This document shows, one piece after another, positions 58,429 through 64,000 of a stretch of 64,000 bases of DNA (position 1 is its first letter; each line of letters starts with the position of its first letter). The stretch covers positions 1 through 64,000 of the forward strand of contig JAOTOM010003943.1 of the NCBI GenBank assembly GCA_034440615.1, read 5' to 3'. A program made the position numbers and the translations under genes. This DNA is from Ashinkailepas kermadecensis. Its lineage: Eukaryota > Arthropoda > Thecostraca > Neolepadidae. Under the pieces are notes generated by a model. That model was not told the origin of the DNA. It worked only from the letters and a program-made list of their open reading frames with translations, and did no database searches.

Positions 58429-59585
58429 ATGATGTTCCACCTCTCGATACCACCGTTGATGACTCGCGCCGGACAGTTCCTTTGGACGACGCCATGGAAG
58501 CCCTTTGTCCCTCACCGAACCCCGGTCATACCAAGACCTCGCCTCGCAATTCCGACCAAACCATCACTCTCCACGCCACAGACCCACGCCCTAACCAGAC
58601 CACGCCATCCCAACCTGATCCCATCAAACCCTACCTCGACAGTGCTGGCTCTTACATAGTAGTCAAGCCTATCGAGGAATCGGTTTCCTTCCGCCGTATT
58701 AACGTTTTCTGGCCGACCAAGCAACTCCTTGCCATCGGCTCCTTAACCAATCCCGACATCGAAGCCCCTGCCAACGGAACCCTCGTCATTAAAACCCAAA
58801 CCCGAGCCCAGACCAAAGCCTTCCTCCGTATCACCACATTTTGTGGTATATCAGTCACCATTACCCTGCATTCCAACCGCAACACCACCAAGGGCACCAT
58901 CTTCGCGCCGGAGCTCCGCTTCATGTCCGAAGCTGATATCCAGACGGAGCTCAGGCTGGAGGGGGTAACCCACGTCCACCGCATTACCTCATTTAAAGAC
59001 GGCCAGAAACGCGATACAAGGCTCCTTGTCCTCACCTTCAACTCTACCACTCTTCCTAAGACCCTCGTCGCCGGCTACATCCGATTCCAAGTCCGCGTAT
59101 TTATTCCAAATCCTCTCCGCTGTTTTAATTGCCAGCGCTTCGGGCATGGCAGTAAGACGTGTCGCCAAACCGCCCGCTTCCCCAAGTGCGGAGAACCACC
59201 CCATCCTGGTTCCACCTGCTCCAAGCCTTCCCACTGCCTCAGCTGTAGCACATCCGATCACCTCACCACTTCCAATCAATACCCAGTTTGGCGCAAAGAG
59301 ATGGAAGTGTGCGCCGTCAAAGCCACGACCGGGGTGTCCTACCCCCAGACCCGGCGGTCTGTCGAGGCCACCTCCCCCTCCACCAAAACGTACGCACAGG
59401 CGACCAGCATTGCTCCACCCACCCCTCGCGTCAACCCCACTTCTACTTCGATGCAAACCGACATGATTCCCGGTCTAGCTCCACTAAAAAAACTTGCACC
59501 ACTCACCACACCTACACAAACCACCCTGGCTCACAACACAAACTACTCCGGCTCCCAACAAGCGGACCACTCCAGGGAGGAGTGA
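58429..59585 (+). pseudogene. LINE 2 ORF1, Gag-like with CCHC zinc knuckles
   Basis: The frame is open to 59585. Residues of the central part (SYIVVKPIEE, TLVIKTQTRAQTKAFL, KGTIFAPELRFMSEADIQTE and GVTHVHRI) match the usual RNA-binding ORF1 core. LRCFNCQRFGHGSKTCRQ is a standard CCHC knuckle. A second knuckle appears altered (FPKCGEPPHPGSTCSKPSHC; the usual CxxC pair is damaged), then CLSCSTSDH. The likely initiator ATG at about 58318 is in another frame, so the 5' part carries a frameshift. Confidence 0.8.
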
Positions 59586-59879
59586 CAGGCCCCGCAGTCA
59601 CTCCGCTGCGGGAGCAGATTATCGTTCCCGTCAGCCGGCCGCCGGTCGAGCCCTGTATGTCCAGCGCCGACCGGCGCTCACGTGACCCGACTAACTCCTA
59701 GCCGGCGGGCGTCCCCCGCGGCAGTGGCCGGCCTGTGTGATCCTGCCAATGTCACCGGTCGGCCGGACGGTAATGGCGGGTCAACCGCCGCCGGACGCAC
59801 CCAACCCACATGCCCGCCCGAGCTGCAATCGTGACTGCGCCAAGCACCGAAAGATGCCGACAAATATTCATGTTCACCA

Positions 59880-60560
59880 ATGTCCATGTTTATACAATGG
59901 AACTGCCGTAGTTTGATTTCCAAATGGGCAGAAATGAAAGCCTTTTTAGCATCTTAACTCCGATTCTCATCGCACTTCAAGAAACCTGGTTTTTGCCTAC
60001 CGATACAAATTTTTTTTAAATCTTTTCAATTATTCGCTATACCGCCACGATGAGGCCCGTGGATCACACCGCAGTGGCGGTACAGCCCTTTACATTAACA
60101 ATGATTACACACATACACAATTTGCACTTCATTCATCGTTACAAGCCATAGCTTGTACATTGCGTTTACATTGTCGAAATATAGATGTATGCTCACTATA
60201 CATTCCACCACACACAAACAACACAAACATTTTGACACAATTAGAAAACCTCATCACACATTTCAAAAACCCTTTCAATTAACTTGGCGATTTTAACGCT
60301 CACAGCCCAGCGTGGGATGGAACACGCACCGGTGTTCCATACATTCCAGACACCCGCGGACGCATAGGTGAACACATCTTAGACAGACACAATTTAGTAT
60401 TACTCAACACCGGTGAGCCAACATTTTTTCACCTCGGACACAACACATAAACTGCAATAGATTTGACAATTTGCTCTCCAATTCTGGCCAACGATTTCGA
60501 TTGGACCATAGACACAGGCATTCATGACAGCGAGCACTACCCCATCAAATTGATACCCAC
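59880..60560 (+). pseudogene. LINE 2 ORF2 AP endonuclease domain
   Basis: Blocks in order: MFIQWNCRSLISK-like start near 59890, PILIALQETWF (with QE), YRHDEARGSH, CSLYIPPHTN, LGDFNAHSPAWDG (near 60280), RGRIGEHI, LNTGEPTFF, IDLTICSP and DSEHYPI (SDH block as SEH). Interrupting stops and shifts occur near 59955, 60280 and 60450. Confidence 0.8.
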
Positions 60561-61856
60561 ATTTTCAACTGCGGCCGATACCACACCCAGTTTTATCCCC
60601 CGCTGGAATATTTCGAAGGCCGATTGGACAACATTTCAGGAACTTTCACATATTCAATACCACCCCAACATTTCTCCCGTCGAAAACATCAACCAAATTA
60701 CAAAAACACTTTTCGAAGCAGTTTCCGCCGCTATTCCACAAACAAAATATTTCACAAAAAGAACACCAGTTCCTTGGTGGTCGATAGAAGTTTCCCAGGC
60801 AATAGCCACTAGAAAAAGAGCATATAGAAAATATTTACGCCATCCCGACCAACAAAATTTAGTCAACCGTAACCATGAACGTGCGAGGACACGTCGCATC
60901 ATTCGCGAAGCTCGGAGCCGTTCATGGTCAATCTATTTACAACAACTTACATTTCAAACACCTTTGAGCAAAATTTGGGGATTGATCTGCCGTCTGAGCG
61001 GACGATCCCCATTTAAATCACTACCGGCACTCAAGCTTCACAATCACACAATTACCGAACCCCAAGAAATAGTAAACACGATAGCGGAAACCATTGCCCA
61101 TCACAGCTCCGACGAAAACTACAGACCTGATTTCATAGAAAATGCACATCACACTTTTTGCCTCGATATCGCACAATTTGATTCCGATAATACAGAAATA
61201 TATAATACTCCTTTTCAACTTTCAGAACTTGAAACAGCCATTTCGTCCGCCGGCAATACTTCAGTAGGACCCGACAACTTACATTATTCTTTTTTCAGAC
61301 ATTTACCGGATCACACCAACCATTGCGTTTTGCACACATTGAATTCACTATGGACAATGCATGCCTTCCCCGAAACATGGAAGGATTATTTCATTATACC
61401 CATCCCAAAACCTGGCAAGAACCATAGTAACCCCACTAATTTTCGCCCATTGCACTCACCAGCTGTTTAGGAAAACATTTGGTTATCAAAAGACTGACCT
61501 GGCACCTAGACACAAATTTTCTTCTATCTCCCTTTCAATGCAGTTTTCGACGAGGACGCAGTACAATAGATCATCTTATTCGGTTAGAAACAGACATCCG
61601 CCTGGGCTACAAGAAACACGAACACACAGTCACAGTATTTTTAGACATAAGCAAAGCTTACGACATGGTTTTCAAACCCGCGTTACTCTCTAAAATTCAA
61701 CAACTTGGTATAAAACGACATTTAGCACACTATTTAGTAGGTTTTTTTATCAGGTCCTCGTCGATTCCACATCAGGTGCCGGTCAGCCATTTCCAATCCA
61801 CATTATCTTCAGAACGGCCTACCACAGGGAAGTTGTCTTTCACCTGTATTATTTAA
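60463..61856 (+). pseudogene. LINE 2 ORF2 linker and first part of the reverse transcriptase
   Basis: The 335-codon frame carries WWSIEVSQAIATRKRAYRKY (usual linker block), then SSAGNTSVGPDNLHY (RT finger block, degenerate GPD) and PETWKDYFIIPIPKPGKNHS. After a frameshift at about 61460, CSFRRGRSTIDHLIRLETDI and VTVFLDISKAYDMVF (catalytic Asp) continue in another frame to 61856. Confidence 0.85.
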
Positions 61857-62330
61857 CATTATCGTTAATAATCTTTTTGATGACATGCCTGTCAATATAT
61901 CATATTCATTATTCGCAGATGATAGCGCAATTTGGTGCTCCGGAAAAAAATTATCCACCTTGTTTAATACGCTTGCAAAACACACTTGACAGAATACACG
62001 AATGGTCCCTGAAGTATGGTTTCATTTTTTCGGCCCCAAAACCTGCAACACTGATATTTAGTAAATCGACACCCTGCCCCAACCCAAATACACCTCGTGA
62101 GCAACCACATACCTTTTGTAAATTCGTTTAAATTTCTTGGTATTATTTTTGACCGCTCCAATATAATATTCCACACATTACTGTTATTACTCCAACAACT
62201 ACACCACCATGGCAGACGGCTGAACGGCACATATCTTATCTAACCACCACCCCAAAATCACAACTTTGTCCAGAATATGTCAAGCAAAAATTCCACCAGC
62301 TTCGGTCTCGATATCGCAATGTTCCCTTTA
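61857..62330 (+). pseudogene. LINE 2 RT catalytic box and thumb
   Basis: LFADDSAIW (two catalytic Asp, near 61912-61935), ALQNTLDRIHEWSLKYGFIF and KPATLIFSK are visible, then the frame breaks near 62110. Later thumb motifs are decayed. Confidence 0.75.
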
Positions 62331-62715
62331 TCTTTACTGACGGATCCAAGGACGCTAACACTACAGAAAACGCCATAGTTTCGGGTACACATACAACACA
62401 GCATCGCCTACCAAACGGAACTTTCATTTTCATCGCCGAATTCTGATTGCCCTTCGTTATATTCGTAATCGTTTCCTTTGTCACCCCATGCGCAGCGTTG
62501 TTATTTGTTCCGACTCAAAATCCGTTCTTCAATCACTTTCTTCACTTTCTTTTTCACACCATTGCCGTATTTCCATCTATGACACACTTCAAGCACTTTA
62601 CATGATGGGCGTGAGGGTCCGTTTCCTGTGGGTGCCCAGCCACTGCGGCATCCCAGGAAACGAAGAAGCCGACAAATTAGCTAAAGAATCATTACACCTG
62701 CCAAACATCACATAA
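62320..62715 (+). pseudogene. LINE 2 RNase H domain
   Basis: The first motif is FIFTDGSKDA (near 62330), then a frameshift. The second frame has VVICSDSKSVLQSL (catalytic Asp) and VRFLWVPSHCGIPGNEEADKLAK (final catalytic block). All blocks are present but not in one frame. Confidence 0.85.
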
Positions 62716-63180
62716 ATTCCACCACATTTTCACGCCATTAAATCATCAATACAACAGAGAATTCGACATTTTTGGACTCAAAACTGGACACAAAGCACAA
62801 ACAATACACAATTACGACTTATTAAACCTACTGTTGAACCATGAACATCATCTTTTCAAAAATATCAACACGAAGAAAAAGTCCTATCACGTTAACGCAT
62901 TGGCCATACTTTTCTCACCCATATATATATTTACACTGCTTCGCCTCGACCTTCATGCCCATCATGCAACACCAATCTTACAGTCCACATATACTTCTAT
63001 ACTGTCAACAATACCATGGACCTCGAAGAACACTTACTAATTACTGCCGGACACACAACATCGCCTTTTCTTTGCCCACACTACTAGGAGATCAACACCC
63101 TTTTCTAATTAAACTACTTTTCATCTCTCTCCGACAAACAAACTTGTTCCAGGAATTATAATTTGACTTTTACACCATAA
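62716..63180 (+). pseudogene. LINE 2 C-terminal region and 3'UTR start
   Basis: IRHFWTQNW, VLSR and CPSCNTNLTV with a shortened HILLYCQ block resemble the zinc-finger-like C-terminus that follows RNase H in I-group ORF2. Multiple frames; ends near 63160. Confidence 0.6.
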
Positions 63181-63250
63181 TTGTTTTTTTCTTCCTCTTC
63201 TTCACGGCACGAAATGGCCTGAGTAGGCCGAAGTGCCTCTTTTAATGAAA

Positions 63251-63600
63251 CTCAAACTCGTGTTTCTGATGTCGTTTATTGATGTCAGAACTCCGATCCA
63301 ATGCTAGGAATCGTGACACGCTTTCGTGTAGTGCAGAAGTGTAGCAGCGATCTCAGAATGGGGAGGGGATAAGGTAGCTTCCTTATTCTTTCTTTTTCAT
63401 GCAAACCCGGCCATTTACATTACAGGGCCCGCTGAAATGTATCCCAAATTGTGGGTAAATTGTGGGTGTCGCAAATACACGTAGGAACTGGGGGAACCAG
63501 TGTCGCCATCGCTCCACCACTTCCCAAGGTGGGGGTCGCAATGTTGACCGGCCCCTCACTTTTTACAGAATACAATTTGTCTTCAGCAAACCTCTGAGCT
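63251..63600. other. No gene recognised
   Basis: Unique non-coding sequence between LINE 2 and the palindrome cluster. Confidence 0.4.
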
Positions 63601-63604
63601 ATTT

Positions 63605-63690
63605 CATACTTCATATATGAAGTATGCTGAATGTAATACCATCTACTTCATATATGAAGTATATTCCTTCGTTATATGTAATGAAGGAAT
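63605..63690. repeat. Cluster of three palindromes
   Basis: CATACTTCATATATGAAGTATG (22 bp, perfect) at 63605-63626; TACTTCATATATGAAGTA (18 bp) at 63644-63661; and an ATTCCTTC ... GAAGGAAT hairpin with a 12-bp loop at 63663-63690. Confidence 0.95.
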
Positions 63691-63914
63691 ACTATAATTA
63701 TTCTTATCTGCATGAAACATTGGACTCTTAAGAAAAATAGATTGAATGTTTCTTTTTGCATTGCACTTGCAAGCTTACGAACATGTTGAGAAATGTGGAC
63801 CAAAACAACTTTTTTAAGATGCCATAATTCAACGTCTAGCGACAAAAATGCATATCCTCGAGGACTTCTACATCGTTCTTAATTAACAAACTGATAGCCC
63901 GAGCTAAATACCTG

Positions 63915-64000
63915 CAGGGGTGCAGTACGCCACGGTGCAGTACGCCAGGGTGCAGTACGCCAGGGTGCAGTACGCCAGGGTGCAGTACGCCAGAGTGCAG
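63915..64000. repeat. 15-bp minisatellite running off the window
   Basis: Unit GGTGCAGTACGCCAG repeats at 15-bp spacing to the last base, so the array continues outside. Confidence 0.97.

Larger units (their letters stand above)
58120..63250 (+). mobile_element. I/Nimb-like LINE, near full-length but inactivated
   Basis: Contains a GC-rich leader, ORF1 with CCHC knuckles, ORF2 with endonuclease, RT and RNase H, and a Cys-containing C-terminus. The 3' end has GGCCTGAGTAGGCCGAAGTG followed by AATGAAACTC. The presence of RNase H together with a CCHC ORF1 places it in the I group of non-LTR elements (Nimb is my best guess). Boundaries are approximate and a target duplication was not identified. 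Confidence 0.85.

Overview
This is a 64 kb piece of animal nuclear genome. The coding sequence is split by GT-AG introns, there are non-LTR retrotransposons, DNA transposons and a tRNA-derived SINE, and a large share of the window is microsatellite and minisatellite. Host exons are very GC-rich at third codon positions and sit in roughly neutral-GC surroundings. The gene families and the retrotransposon types suggest an arthropod, perhaps a crustacean such as a barnacle. That placement is inference.

Two host protein-coding genes are well supported. The first is a GC-rich exon (13527-15251, +) that encodes a 575-residue segment ending in a complete LIM zinc-binding domain. The second is a class A GPCR (+) in three phase-0 exons, 43919-44659, 48642-48761 and 57315-57554, giving a 366-residue receptor. 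Weaker host exon candidates lie at 10141-10261 (-), 4687-5100 (+), 36600-37060 (+) and 37549-37595 (-).

The most interesting content is two DNA transposons whose transposases share the same layout: an N-terminal module, a DDE core, and a CxxH motif after the second Asp. Element 1 (about 20593-24309) is fairly well preserved, with terminal inverted repeats of about 120 bp around a minus-strand transposase broken once by a frameshift. A tRNA-derived SINE with a 7-bp target duplication is nested inside it. Element 2 (about 48905-55554) lies inside GPCR intron 2. It has long inverted ends, one with a duplicated A-B-A arrangement, and a fossil transposase. A CR1/Jockey-like LINE (about 50863-54650) is inserted in the element.

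A second LINE, of the I/Nimb type with CCHC ORF1, endonuclease, RT and RNase H, occupies about 58120-63250, and a decayed RNase H-bearing LINE tail lies at 405-1400. A candidate TTAA-flanked non-autonomous element (6241-7262) carries strong palindromes and many TGACCT/AGGTCA half-sites.

The remainder is dominated by tandem repeats: units of 5, 12, 13, 15, 18, 22, 28, 33, 36, 40, 42, about 88 and 106 bp, plus TA, GA, CA and CTA microsatellites. Most long open frames in these tracts arise because the repeat unit lacks stop codons; they should not be read as genes.
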